Source: Litoditis marina (lineage: Eukaryota; Nematoda; Chromadorea; Rhabditida; Rhabditidae). Taken from it: a DNA stretch of 64,000 nt. The number at the start of each line of letters is the position of its first letter. The stretch's first letter is position 1. Location: the NCBI GenBank assembly GCA_964036275.1, contig OZ038434.1:34433279-34497278 (forward strand), written 5' to 3'. Under the pieces are notes generated by a model that was not told the DNA's origin, made no database searches, and saw only the letters and a list, made by a program, of their open reading frames with translations. Below are positions 13,585 through 24,782 of the stretch, in pieces. The translations under genes and the position numbers were made by a program.

Positions 13585-13945
13585 TATCGCCCCCCACTTT
13601 AGTTGGGTCCCCCCCCCCCCCCGTAGCACTTCAACACCCCACCCAAGCTGAAACCAGAAAATCTAGTAGAGGGGGGGGGGGACAAAATTCAACTTCGACA
13701 TTTACTATTTACCCCACCTGGGTCGGCGGGGGGTAGAACTTCAATGGTGGGGGGTCAAACTTCAACGAGTGGGGGGCTGAACTTCAATACCGGAAATGTT
13801 TACTTTTTACCCCCCACCCTCAAACTTTTGTATTGCAGGTGATAAATTGAATTATCACCCCCCCGGTGGGGGGGGGGTCAAACTACAATTCCCCAAACGT
13901 AATATAAATTCAAAAAGGTGGGGGGTAAAAAGTCAATGTTCCCCA
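13585..13945. repeat. G/C-tract cluster
   Basis: At least ten runs of five or more C or G alternate with AACTTCAA/TTGAAGT words, for example at 13607-13622 (C run), 13670-13681 (G run) and 13858-13877 (facing C and G runs). Many units are short inverted repeats of the form ACCCCCC...GGGGGGT. Both strands have G-quadruplex potential. A similar block lies at 60915-61101. Confidence 0.85.
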
Positions 13946-14569
13946 CTTGTGTTACGCAGTGTGTTACGCAAGCTCTGATTTTGACAGCTACTTTCTTAGA
14001 AAACTTCACGACTTTCTCAGTCCCTGTTTTTTCAACATTTTTACCCATCCATGCATCCCAAGCATCCATTTCACCCGGTTCGTTTCTGTTCTACCTTTTG
14101 TTCAGAAAAAAAAACACGACTTTTTAATTCTACAACTCTTTTCTTACCAGTATTCCAGTATTTGATCACAGAAAACACCTTTTTATGAAAATGAAAGATG
14201 AGACGTTCGTTTCTGTTCTGCTTAAACAAGTGCCAATTTCCTGGTCAAAATTGCGTACGTCTTGTAATTTACGACCGCCATTTTTGCTCACCCCCGCACG
14301 GCACGAAATTCAAATTGAATCTACATGTAACATACTGAATATTGAACCTTGGCGATTTTAAAATTGGTAAGTGTGCCATTTTCTCTTTTTAAAAACAAGT
14401 TATCGTGTAATAGTTTCTCACGTGAACACGTGAAAGACCGTGAGCTACGTGTATTATTTGCTTTTTACTCACCCCGCAGAGCAAGAAATTCAAGTTACAA
14501 TTAACAAGTTACATGTAACACACGTCCAATTTTTCTCTAGCCCGTTTTTTTGGCAACTCTAAGTTAGGT
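13946..14569. other. Unassigned intergenic DNA
   Basis: Two loosely related segments around 14280 and 14465 share CTCACCCC and GAAATTCAA and then AACAAGTTACATGTAACA-like words. No gene seen. Confidence 0.35.
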
Positions 14570-14766
14570 TATAGTTGCCATTTTCCCCATAAAGACAGCA
14601 GAGGGTTCAATTGATTGAGCGATGCGGGGCGAGCGGTCATTGATTATTTGCCAGCAGGCGAGAGAGTGTGTAGATCAATGATACGCAGACCAACTGGCCG
14701 CTCGCCAAGCCGCGTCCCATACAAAATCGATTGTACGGTGTCCACAACGGTTTGACCGATCCTATA
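14570..14766 (+). mobile_element. Family G MITE
   Basis: TATA ends. It begins ATAGTTGCCATTTTCCCCAT and ends TTTGACCGATCCTATA. It is very close to the copy at 5679-5875 along its full length. Confidence 0.88.
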
Positions 14767-15019
14767 TCTCGAAGTTACTAAGACCAAAACCCAGTTACGG
14801 TTCAAACTAACGGTAAAAACCTACTATACAGTTCCTGATAGTCGTCACGTTTTACGTGACTACTCCATCATGTTTGTTTCCGTCACGTGACGTGACGTAA
14901 TCTTTCTGTTCATAGTATGATGACTTCTAAACTTTTGAGATTTTAAGATTGGTCAGTGAGATCACTGACATAATTGTTTAACATTATTAGCCTAATTCTT
15001 TCTTCCTGGATGGAAAACG

Positions 15020-16434
15020 TCACCTTACTATATATAATCGTATAGGCGTAACGCACTTTTTTTTGCCTTTGATTCCCGTCAAATTCTCATCATAGATGCT
15101 ACACAACATGTCCACGTACAAAAAAATATTGATCCATTGATTTTTGGTGAACGAAAATATGAAAAAACGATGACGTCATCGATTTCATTGTGAGCGATTG
15201 GCTGAATGAAACTCAATGAGTTTTTGATAACATAAATGAACAACAAGTGTGGACAACATATTTCGACCAGAACCTTTCAGCACCATCTATCGATTGGTGC
15301 CAATGGTTTGAAAAAAAGTTAGAATTGAGAGTGACTCACTTTTTTTTGTCGATGATTTCCTTCAAACTTTGCATGTGGATGCTGCCCAGCATAAAAACCT
15401 ACTAGAAACTGACAGATAGTGGAAAAGTTGATTTATTGATTTTTGGCGAACGATAATGTGAAAAAACGATGACGTCATCGATTGCGTTCTGAGCGAATGG
15501 CTGAATGGAATTTGTCTAAAACTTGATAACATAAATGAACAATAACTATGAACAATATGTGTCCATGAAAACTTGATACTACCATTTATCGATTGGTGAT
15601 GACAGTTTCAAAAAAATTTAGAAGTTAAAACAAGGAAGTCGGCCGGTTGCAACTTTCAGAAAAAATCGTCAATTAGTAAAAACATCCACTTGGTGAGCTG
15701 TGGTCACAGCATAGTCAAAAGTTTGCGAGCCTAAGTTAGTTAAATTTTTTTCGTCGATTTTGACGTTTTTTGGCTGTTTTTCCTGCATAAAACCAGAACT
15801 AATGTAACAGTGGTCAGTGCAGTCATAGTATGGGTTCGCCAACTAGAGACAACATTTTTGTTAATAGTTGGTCAAAAATAATATTCATTCGTTTTTGATC
15901 TTTGACCTTGCCTAAGGAAGGTCAAAAATTCAAACATGATCTAATTTTTTTTGCTTCCGACTTTTTCAAGACAAGCAGTAGTCATAATTTATCGTGAAAA
16001 AATTTCAAAAAAATATCAATCCATTCGCGAGTTATCAGGGCTATCAGGGGACGATTATGTGGACCAATCCCGTTACATCGGTCCTTTAAACTGCAATTGA
16101 AAAATATATTGCGGTTTAAAGGACTGAATCGTTGCGATTGGACCACATAATCGTCCTTCTTTAAGCTATATTGCAGCTAACTTTCTGAGGTTCACTACGG
16201 CTCTCTAAATGATCGTGAAGGTCTGAAACTTTCAGGATATGATAAGAAGAGTGTCATTGATGATCTATCAAAAAATCAGAGACCGAAGATCAAAAATCAA
16301 AAAGTTCGTATTTGATCTCAGAAATAGTGAAAACTATGAGATAACAACAACAGATCGAGAAGCAATTAAGAGGGGGGTCTGGGGGTCCACCCCCAGCTAG
16401 CGGGGCGCGCGGCGGGAGCCGCGCGACCGGCTAG
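15020..16434 (+). mobile_element. Non-autonomous Helitron, copy 2
   Basis: Same structure and orientation as 1233-2590. The start is TCACCTTACTATATATAATC, with two ~300-bp tandem halves and a 3' end of CGCGCGGC/GGGA/GCCGCGCG hairpin, ACCGG, CTAG, then T. Relative to copy 1, about 45 bp around 16040 is replaced by a family E MITE. Divergence between copies is modest, so activity was not ancient. Confidence 0.82.
16044..16164. mobile_element. Family E MITE inside Helitron copy 2
   Basis: It runs from GGGGACGATTATGTGGACCA to CATAATCGTCCTTCTTTAA, with TTAA preserved only on the right side. The missing left TTAAAGAA suggests a deletion at the junction with the Helitron sequence. Confidence 0.75.
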
Positions 16435-16755
16435 TCACTCATATAATACAAATGGATCATCCGTTATCATATTTCCTTCGTTTACTCTCTACTTTCCCCT
16501 CCATCCTCATCACTTTACCAAGATGCTTTATGAACAAATCTAGGACTTCCGTGTCTCTTATTATTTGTCATTACTCAGAATCCTGAGCAGCCTATTTAGA
16601 GGCTTATCTTCCATTCATAACATGTTTATCACATTTTTCCATGATGTTCTATACTCTTTTACTGATTGCATGTGAGATGATGTGTGTACAGTACACTGTC
16701 TCCAATTTTGTTTAGGAAACTTTGTGTAGGGAGTTACCGAATCGATTGTAGTTTG
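16435..16755. other. Unassigned intergenic DNA
   Basis: No gene recognised. The sequence GATTGTAGTTTGGTCTCGAT at 16744-16763 belongs to a recurring TTTGTAGTTTGATC word seen throughout the window. Confidence 0.35.
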
Positions 16756-16763
16756 GTCTCGAT

Positions 16764-16866
16764 TAGGGTTGTTAATCGAGTTCAAAATTTCGAGTTTTCG
16801 TGTTTTGGGAAATTTCGAGTTTTCGAGTTATCGAGTCGAATTTCGAGTTTGTCTTTAACAACCCTA
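16764..16866. mobile_element. hAT-like MITE built of TTTCGAGT repeats
   Basis: The ends are TAGGGTTGTTA and TAACAACCCTA. The flanks GTCTCGAT (16756-16763) and GTCTCGAC (16867-16874) form an 8-bp target duplication with one change. The interior is a run of AATTTCGAGTTTTCGAGTT-like words. An 8-bp duplication and a TAGGG terminus fit the hAT superfamily. Confidence 0.8.
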
Positions 16867-17123
16867 GTCTCGACACACGCCGTGACTTATATGTTTTGTC
16901 AATGGGCAAAGGGATCAAACTACAAACACAGCTGGATTTGACCACATACACCTTATTTCAGTCAGCGCGAACCTTTTATGATATCACGCTTTCCCATGAT
17001 GATCCATAATGAGTTTTTCTAATTTAATGTAAAGTGATTTCGTGAACCGAAGTTGCCCGAACCAAAATCCAACCCATTTTATTGTTTCGCTTTAGAGTCG
17101 AACCAAAATTGATCTAGTCAGGT

Positions 17124-17525
17124 ATACTGTTAGTCGATTGCACAGTCACGTGAAACATGTTAAACACACCAGAAGTCAGAAACGTGCATGACAAAATCCA
17201 CGATGCTTCATTACAATGCTAACTTCACGTGACAGTTCAGTTTACTTCCAGTATTCAAAGGGCCGATGCGTCGGGATTGGTCCACATAATCGTCCAGCTC
17301 TAACACTTATTCATATGATAGTCATTGAAATAGAGACTTCATAACATTGGAAAAATGTCAGAGAACACGTAGAGAGCACGTGTCAGATGGTACGCAGACG
17401 TTTCTGAACCGTATGTATCACATGTGAGAGTAATATTGAATATTTTCCTCTGTTAGTGAGAAACGGCGTTTCTGCTTCACTATTATCCGATTATCCATAT
17501 TAGCTGTAACTCTTGGCACTCCTTC
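17124..17525. repeat. ~400-bp dispersed repeat, inverted copy of 7205-7618
   Basis: A family A MITE (17124-17254) is followed by AAAGGGCCGATGCGTCGGGA, GGTCCACATAATCGTCC and the complement of the 7205-7440 segment, ending TTAGCTGTAACTCTTGGC. See the partner entry. Confidence 0.8.
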
Positions 17526-18315
17526 ATCTACTCTAGTATAGAACCGAACCAATTCAAGTAGTTGATACTAGAATAAAACGACCACGTAACTGTTATCAGG
17601 GAATGATTCTGTTGCGTGTTAGATTTAGTACGCGATTTGAGTAAAGTGATTTGACCTCTCGATCAGAATAGCTGTGTTTGTACTTTCATCCCACCATGAA
17701 CTTTAACTCGAAATCTGTGCCCCATATGCGGACCACCACTACTCAGATACTGTCATTCTATAGAAGTTGTGTGTTGAAAGCCTGCATGATTGGCGTTTTG
17801 AATCAGTTCAATCGCGATTCAGACATGGGATGTGTCTGAAGCTCAGATGAAACTGAGAGTCCAACAAATGAGTCAATTTGACAATAGATTTCTCTCTTAG
17901 GCCTTCTACACAGAAGAAACTCAGAACCACCGTAGTAAACCCCCGACAACTCGTCATTTTGATCCCCCTACAAGCCATACAATCTCTCTGATTCGCGGTT
18001 GCTATGTGCTCTTCCCGGATTATCACACGGATCTATCTATGGAATCTGGCATTTCCCCTCAGAAGAGAGAGTGTGCAAATGGAGAGGGTGTCAGAGAAAT
18101 TGACATTTCCCGTGAGGGTAGAGATCAGAGAAAAGATGAGGGTGCCAGACGGACAGACGGAATCCCTGATCGTAGTCCCATGCAGCAGAGCAGACTTTGG
18201 TCTCGCGCGTCCGCAGCTATTTTCAGAAAAGTTATTTTCGATCTACTTTAGTATCCGGATTATACACGCAGTGTAGAAAATGTAGATTGGTTGCGTATGT
18301 GCTGCTATTTTGGGA
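17526..18315. other. Unassigned intergenic DNA
   Basis: Plus-strand open frames at 18004-18276 (up to 90 codons in two frames) lack motifs and splice context. I do not call a gene. Confidence 0.35.
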
Positions 18316-18399
18316 TTAAAGGAGACCGGAGAGAAACATAGTTTCTCGTAAAGCTGCTGTATCCTACTTTTGATCCAGTTGTGTTCCGGCCTCCTTTAA
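18316..18399. mobile_element. Short TTAA MITE
   Basis: TTAA ends with terminal inverted repeat TTAAAGGAGACCGGA / TCCGGCCTCCTTTAA, 84 bp in total. It differs from family E. The end resembles the element pair at 55963-56156 and 58085-58264 (TTAAAGGAGGACAGAATGGA). Confidence 0.7.
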
Positions 18400-18968
18400 T
18401 GGGAAATTCGTAAGAACCAATGTTGTGATCAGTCTTTTATAGGGTTCGCTAGTTCGCTTGTACAAGCACTGAGCAATCACGGTGCTTGTTGCCTAACCGG
18501 TGTTTGTAGTTTGATCTTGTTGTAGCGTCTCGATCGGAGTTTGTAAGATGCTGACGCTCACTTGACATCACACCAACGTACTTACATAGTTGTATAAACT
18601 TACATAGTTGTAACATAGATATACATAGCTGAGTACATAGTTGTCGTCAAGAGAAAGCTGTTAGCACACGGTGTCTCAGATTGTCTTGCTGTGCCAATGT
18701 AATATCTTCTCCTTGTCAGCTCGTAGATATATTTCTCAGGTCCATTGTGTATTTATAATATGTTGGTTACCATACTACAACTGTGACCCTCTGAGTGCAA
18801 TAAATTCTGAATTGCGTTTACTTGACTGTTTTCCCCCAACTTGTGTGGAAAAACTTTGGGAAATATTTATAGTTTCACGTCATAGCAGAACAAGTGGGGT
18901 CCACCAGTGCGAAACCCACGCGATTCTCACCATGATTGAATAATCCAGGATCACACGCAATAATGTAT
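18400..18968. other. Unassigned intergenic DNA with short ACATAGTTG repeats
   Basis: TTACATAGTTGTA words repeat four to five times at 18588-18645. No gene recognised. Confidence 0.4.
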
Positions 18969-19165
18969 TATAGGATTTGTGAAACCGTTGTGGACACCGT
19001 ACCATCGATTTTGTAAGGCACGGAATTCGGCAGGGGGCCTTTTAGTCTGCGTATCATTGATCTACACACTCTCTTAACTGCTGGCAAGTAATCAACGACC
19101 GCTCGCCTCGCATCGCACAATCAATCGAACCCTTTGCTGTCTTTATGGGGAGAATGACGACTATA
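18969..19165 (-). mobile_element. Family G MITE
   Basis: Minus-orientation copy with TATA ends. It begins TATAGGATTTGTGAAACCGT and ends GGGGAGAATGACGACTATA. Confidence 0.85.
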
Positions 19166-19262
19166 GTTCACAATCCATAGAGGTAACTCGGGTCTGTGAG
19201 ACATTCTGTATATCATTTTCGCTGTGCTCGAACCTATCTGCATTCCCGCGTTACATTGAACG

Positions 19263-19338
19263 GAGGCTCCTTTGGTAGAGTGGCTTACGCAGGCCGCTGC
19301 CTACTTTTCGAATACGAGTTCGAACCCCTGGTGAGGCA
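19263..19338 (+). pseudogene. tRNA-like sequence, probably a pseudo-tRNA
   Basis: An A-box-like TTGGTAGAGTGGCTTACGC and a perfect B box GAGTTCGAACCCC are spaced as in a tRNA, but the acceptor stem (GAGGCTCC/GTGAGGC) pairs poorly. It may be the relic of a tRNA gene or of a tRNA-derived repeat. No full cloverleaf can be drawn confidently. Confidence 0.4.
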
Positions 19339-19603
19339 GTAGTTTTGACGAACTCGACACTTCCTGCTCGATAAATCTCGGCGGTTGCCGGGCTTCAGTC
19401 AGTTTTTCTACGTGGATTAAGTAGCGTAGATGATCTGTGATTAGAGGAATCTGGGCCGGGACGCGCGCTTCACATCCTACACATTGTACGTCTTCGTTTC
19501 GTCAACGTCGTTGTAGATACTATTTCTGATGCGTCTTTGAATTTTGGTCCCGCTGTGCAAAGGTCGAAACTCATAAATTATAGTGTACATCGAGATCAAA
19601 CTA

Positions 19604-19737
19604 CACTGCCAGCCAATTGCACAGTCACGTGAAACATGTTGAATACAGGAGAACTCAGAAACGTGCAATGACAAAGTGCACGATTCTACATTAGCATGCT
19701 AAAGTTACGTGACTATTCAATTTTCTTCCAGTATATA
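19604..19737 (-). mobile_element. Family A MITE
   Basis: Minus-orientation copy: GCCAATTGCACAGTCACGTG, GTGCAATGACAAAGTGCACG, ending TTCTTCCAGTATA. The preceding GGTCGAAACTCATAAATTAT also precedes other members of a TTTGTAGTTTGATC-type repeat. Confidence 0.8.
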
Positions 19738-20046
19738 TGAGGTTTAAACGGATGAAATACAACTTCCGTTTCATTGTTTACTGTTTTCAACACATGGAAA
19801 ACAATTGACGTATATAAACATGCCGAAAATAAACTTGAACAGCGTAAACTGTGAACAGCGTTTCCCTCAATAAATCACATGGTACATATGTGAAATACAA
19901 CTAGACTTTTTTCTATGTAGTAGTTCGGGCTTTTCAAGACCCGTTTTCATCACGTTTCATGTGAATTGTGAAAAATTTGTGTTTTTACCACCAAATTTAT
20001 AGTGTGGGCTGTCCTCGAGACATGTTGCACGTTAGACGTGCGTTTT
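19738..20046. other. Unassigned AT-rich DNA
   Basis: Nothing recognised. Confidence 0.4.
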
Positions 20047-20283
20047 TATACTTTGTTTCACTAATCGATGTTCTTCTACAGTAATCCGACAAATATTCAA
20101 GAGGCTTTTTCTGATGAAAAAATGTATCATTTTGGTTTCAGACTTTTTGAGTTTGTAGTAGTTAATGTGCAGAAGACACTATCAGACTTTCAAGAAAAGC
20201 TAAAAACGCCAATATACCAAACTTTGACCTCGAAGTTTGAGCAGATTACTGTAGAGGGTTATAAGTGGGTGGAACAAACTATA
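20047..20283. mobile_element. Family C MITE
   Basis: TATA ends. Blocks are TTTGTTTCACTAATCGATGT, CTTCTACAGTAATCC, AGTTTGAGCAGATTACTGTA and GTGGGTGGAACAAACTATA. It is closest to the copies at 45244-45481 and 55547-55785. Confidence 0.85.
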
Positions 20284-20506
20284 CCACTCCATACTTGTAT
20301 TCGAAAGTTTGTTTGAGGAATAATTCGATTCCGACACGTTTTTCAATTTCCACATAACTAACACGTGACTGGAAAGTTCAGATTCGGAATTTTAGGCTGT
20401 TCTCGAGACGTTTTTGTCACGGTTGGAGTTACTAATACAAAAAGTGACCTTTTCTTTGTTGTAGTTTGATCTCCAAACACGCGGCAGTTCGGGAATTCCG
20501 ACCGAA

Positions 20507-20705
20507 TATAGTCGTCGCTCAAAGAAAGGCGGGGGTATACTGTATATCTCACTTTGTGCTGTGTAAGAACACATATATACGATTTGTCAACAGCATTGGA
20601 ATAGACCCAGTCGGTAAAGTGGTTAGCGTCCGGGCCTCCTAAACTCTCGGGCTCGGTTCGAGTCTCACAGGAGGCGGATATTTTATAAATTTGGCACTCA
20701 CTATA
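20507..20705 (+). mobile_element. Family B MITE with best-preserved tRNA-like part
   Basis: TATA ends. A tRNA-like core at about 20606-20675 has CCCAGTCGGTAAAGTGGTTA (A-box region) and GGGCTCGGTTCGAGTCTCA (B box), with short complementary flanks GCCTCCT / AGGAGGC. It ends TTTGGCACTCACTATA, as in other B copies. The core differs from that of the other B copies, so it may have been exchanged for a different tRNA-like sequence. Confidence 0.75.
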
Positions 20706-22595
20706 TCAACGGGGTGCAACTATAAGCACAGCGGGATAACTATAAGCACAGCGGGGTAACATTTACCGGATATGCTTACTTTGGAAAGAGCGAGCCCTAT
20801 TTTTACTAGTATAGCCGTTATAGTGCCTTCTATCGTTACTATAAATGTGATCCTCATCTGGCCCCATTTATATCTGATGTGTACTTTGCTCGCTATGGTT
20901 TTCGTCTCTTCTCTCTCTTCAAATTTATGCAATTCTATGTATTGCTCTCTGTTTTATTAGTCTTAAACATCAATTCATAAGTTAGCAATTGGTCTCGCAC
21001 TTGATTGTTATACAGTGTATTGATAAACTCATTATTATTATTAGTAGATTTACATGTTTTCAAAATGTTTGGCAATTGAATAATTTAGGCTGTTCTCGAG
21101 ACCAATCATGAATTATGAATGTCGCCCCTATCAGTTTTCGCCGCCTAACTAGAATCTTTTATTCCGAGATTGAATTCCTTTTTTCACATGATATCACCTG
21201 ATCACATGTCTTCTTTAATGGTTTCCCACTCCATTATTAAATATCGTGTAATTTCGTTTTTATAGAGATACCATAGACTATTCGTCAATGATCTGATGAC
21301 GTAAGGTGAAAAACGTGAAATTTTGTACGTGGAGAAGTACAATAATTACGTAAACCTGGCATCAAAAATAGTCCCATTGAATAGCCCACATTCTCGGAAG
21401 ATGGGTGGCAAAGGTTTAATTTGACTTTGAGTTTTTAGTATAGGCATATTCTTTCGTCAATGAACTAGTGACGCGACACGTGTAAAAACGTGAGAGACTG
21501 TGAATGTGGGAAAGCAGAACAGTCTTTTAACGTGAGGAACGGTTTAGTGCGTTTTATTATGGTGAACTAAACATTATCACATCATAGCATAAGTAGGGAA
21601 ACGGTATGTATTTGCCATCGAATTGGTTTTGGCTACAGCTAGTCTTACAACTTTATCGAAAACAATGCTGAAGTAACTTTCTATCGAGTGTTTTGCAGTC
21701 ACAATTGGGTATGCATGTTAGTGGTATCTTTATGGATTTGCTCGTCTTGTTTTTCATTTTTTTTTTCAATCTTCACCTTCTCACCTGCAAAATTTTCTTA
21801 AAAGTTGTTGTTACACGAACGAATGATTTGGTATGAAAACAATACTGTATTTTGTGTTTTTCCTCGTTTTTTGAATTTTAATCTTTTTACCTCTAAATTT
21901 TCCAATCATTTTCGAACACCAATTGCTATTGCGTGTGCCATAGGTACAATCTGTAATTGTAGCACCTCGTGATAACCTCACACACCTACAAACATTCGAG
22001 AATGTGATTATTCATCCATATAATTTCTAAAATATCGAATGAAGAGCACAGTGAGGAGTATACATATAGTTCAGAAGATTTCCAGTAAACTGCACCGTTT
22101 GAAACATTCCTGTAATTTAAGAATATTCTTTTTCAGTTGAAACGCGAACGTGTTTTCAGCAAATGGTAACACACACCCACAAACGTTCAACATTTATGTA
22201 TATGTGATTATTTATTTTTCTCGTAGAGAAGATACAATTTTTAGAGATACGCAGACAATTTCTGAGATTGGTATGGTAATATGTTTTTCTATAAACGTGT
22301 AATGTGCCCACATACCCACAAACATGCGATTATTGAGATTATTGGTTTTTTTTTCTGTGAAAAACTTTTCGAGATTGGTTCGGATTTAGAGCAGTGATCG
22401 AACTACTTCTTTTCAAACGTAAAGAATCGGATTTTTCACACATTATAATTCGGAAATGTTCAATGATAAGTGCACGCTTGTTCAGTTAATTTGCACGTTT
22501 CACGTGACTATCACGTGCATTATTCACGTGCAGGATAGCAAGGATTCCAATCCCGTGAGAAGTTTACGTGACCGTTTTAATGGAAGTTTATCAAG
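20706..22595. other. Unassigned AT-rich DNA with weak long-period repeats
   Basis: Diverged repeats recur at about 21955-22040, 22155-22230 and 22290-22345. Each contains a CCCACAAACRTKCRA-type word followed by TGTGATTATT. No gene was recognised in this 1.9 kb. Confidence 0.4.
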
Positions 22596-22792
22596 TATAG
22601 TGGGTGCCAAGTTCATAAATTTCTGTCTTTCCCCGGAATCGAACCTGCGAGCCAAACTTTCGCAGCAGCGCGCTAACCACTACTCTATTAGAGCAAATAA
22701 CCGCAAAGCTTTGGAATCGAAGATATGTGTGCGTAGACAGCGAAAAATGAGATATACAGTACCCTCCCGCCTTTCCGTTGGCGACGACTATA
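22596..22792 (-). mobile_element. Family B MITE with tRNA-like promoter
   Basis: TATA ends. On the minus strand the B-box equivalent is GCAGGTTCGATTCCGGGG and the A-box region is AGAGTAGTGGTTAGCGCGC. The head is CGTCGCCAACGGAAAGGCGG. Confidence 0.82.
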
Positions 22793-23435
22793 ACTGCAGA
22801 ATTGGGCAGCTGATTTTTGTATTGTCGCCCCTCTCAAATCTCAAACATATCAATTATCAGCTCTACCTGCAGAACAAAAGTAATGAATAGGTTTCTTGCA
22901 GCTAAATTAGAAGTGAAAGAAGAACTAATCCAAAGCGAAGATCATTGAAACTTATATTAGTTATAGTTACACGTTCTCGAGTTATGCTGTGTTTCACACG
23001 TTCACTAGACTATACATCTGTCTAGAAAATGATGTTATTAGGTCATAATATTACAGTATACTGGATTTAGATCCATTTGTTCAAAAACATTTAGATAACT
23101 TTGCGATGGTACAAGTTTACTAATAGAACAGTTAACTAAATTATTCAAACCAAACGCACTTGTTCGGAAACATTTATATTACTTCGCTATGACACTCAAA
23201 CCGCAATCCATTGTTTCTATTCTTAGTTACATCCGATAGTTTTCTCACCAATGTATAAATATGTTGCGCTGATAGCGTAATTGTTTTCTCACTAAAAGCT
23301 TCTATAAATAGAAACCATTTGTAGAGTCTGAGATGTGTTCAATGCTCTCAGTAGATTATGAGAATACGTACTCTAAGACAACGTACAATGTTCACTTGAC
23401 TCACTTTAACCGAGAACCTAAAGCTATCACGCACT
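22793..23435. other. Unassigned DNA with a partial family A relic
   Basis: 22965-23016 carries one end of a family A element (ACACGTTCTCGAGTTATGCT, then CTAGACTATA). The remainder shows no gene. Confidence 0.4.
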
Positions 23436-23567
23436 TATACTAGAAGTAAACTGAATAGTCACGTAGAGTTGGCCTTATAATGAGGCATCGTGCACTGTGT
23501 CATTGCACGTTTCTGAGTTCTGCTGTGTTTAACCTGTTTACGTGTACAATTGACTAATAACAGTATA
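23436..23567 (+). mobile_element. Family A MITE
   Basis: TTATACTAGAAGTAAACTGA through TCATTGCACGTTTCTGAGTT to ACTAATAACAGTATA. Confidence 0.82.
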
Positions 23568-23616
23568 GGTTTCGATTTTTTTCACGGCAAGCCTATATGA
23601 TGTATGATAGCCCTAT

Positions 23617-23794
23617 CCGAGTACGTATGCTAGAAGAAGATCCCGCCACCTTCATCCCATCCTGCGTCTCCTCAAACATACGCTATTTCTCTGCTCTTAC
23701 ATCCCGCCGGGATGTAAGAGACGAGAAATAGTAAGGCAGAGCGAGAGACGCAGGATGGGATGAAGATGCCGTATCTTCTAGCATACGGACTCCG
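23617..23794. mobile_element. Family H palindromic element
   Basis: CCGAGTACGTATGCTAGAAG at the left; the centre is TACATCCCGCCGGGATGTA, a perfect palindrome; the right end is CTAGCATACGGACTCCGG. It can fold into a near-continuous hairpin of about 85 bp per arm. Confidence 0.85.
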
Positions 23795-24164
23795 GTTGTG
23801 TTTGTAGTTTGGTCAAGTTGCTTTTCGGTTGAAATTCGTAAATTATGACGCATATCAAGTCTTTTATTTTGCATTGAATATTTTCTTTTTCATTCTTCCC
23901 GAGACTCTTGCAGTATGATTACAAAACTTTCCGTGTTTTCAATCAAATAGATATTTCGATTTGTACATCTTATTACAAAACTATTCTTCAGAAAATTTCA
24001 TTGGAATATTAGAATGTTTTGAGTGTACTGTAGGAGTCTCAGTAGGAATGATGTACACTTTACCGTCAAAAATCATGCCGTTTGAAAACCAATTCAATAT
24101 ATTCTGTCGATCCGGTAATAACCAGCCTATTCAGATAACTTTTTTTCCAAAAGCATGAAATTAT

Positions 24165-24327
24165 CAAAACAGTTATCACATGCACATGCATGAAACATGT
24201 TAAACACAGCAGAACTCAGAAACGTGCAATGAAACTGTGCACGATTCCTCATTAGAATGTCAACTTCACGTGACCACTCAATTTACTTCTAGTATAGTTT
24301 GCCGTCTCTGTAAGCAGATCAAAGTAC
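24165..24327 (-). repeat. Family A MITE plus flank, left copy of a 136-bp near-identical duplication
   Basis: 24192-24327 matches 24647-24782 with a single visible difference (CTCATTAG versus CTCGTTAG). The match extends about 30 bp beyond the MITE end into GTTTGCCGTCTCTGTAAGCA. It is therefore a local duplication, not two independent insertions. Confidence 0.9.
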
Positions 24328-24531
24328 GAACATAATCACCCCCCTATACAATATTTGTAATTGGAATCCACTAAGTGTTTTGTTTGATTGAATCTCAACA
24401 AACTGTGAAAACAAATTAGCAAAGTGTTCCACATGATCACTTTTCACTTGTGAAATTTGAAATTGTGGTCTTTGTGGACTTTGTGTTGGTTGGTCTGATG
24501 TGCTGTGTTTGTAGTCTGATCCTCTGAGTTT

Positions 24532-24534
<3 letters not shown>

Positions 24535-24622
<88 letters not shown>
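24535..24622. repeat. (AT)n microsatellite, ~88 bp
   Basis: An uninterrupted AT run lies between the two halves of the 136-bp duplication. Confidence 0.97.
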
Positions 24623-24624
<2 letters not shown>

Positions 24625-24625
<1 letters not shown>

Positions 24626-24782
24626 AAGGCAATTGCCCAGTCACGTGAAACATGTTAAACACAGCAGAACTCAGAAACGTGCAATGAAACTGTGCACGAT
24701 TCCTCGTTAGAATGTCAACTTCACGTGACCACTCAATTTACTTCTAGTATAGTTTGCCGTCTCTGTAAGCAGATCAAAGTAC
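24625..24782 (-). repeat. Right copy of the 136-bp duplication
   Basis: Family A MITE end region plus the same 3' flank as 24192-24327. The left end abuts the (AT)n tract. Confidence 0.9.

Noticed and set aside
18004..18276. Overlapping 81- and 90-codon open frames
   Set aside because: Two frames are open together without motifs or splice structure, so they are likely chance.
19263..19338. Functional tRNA gene
   Set aside because: The B box is good but the acceptor stem and anticodon arm do not pair convincingly. Listed as a pseudo-tRNA.
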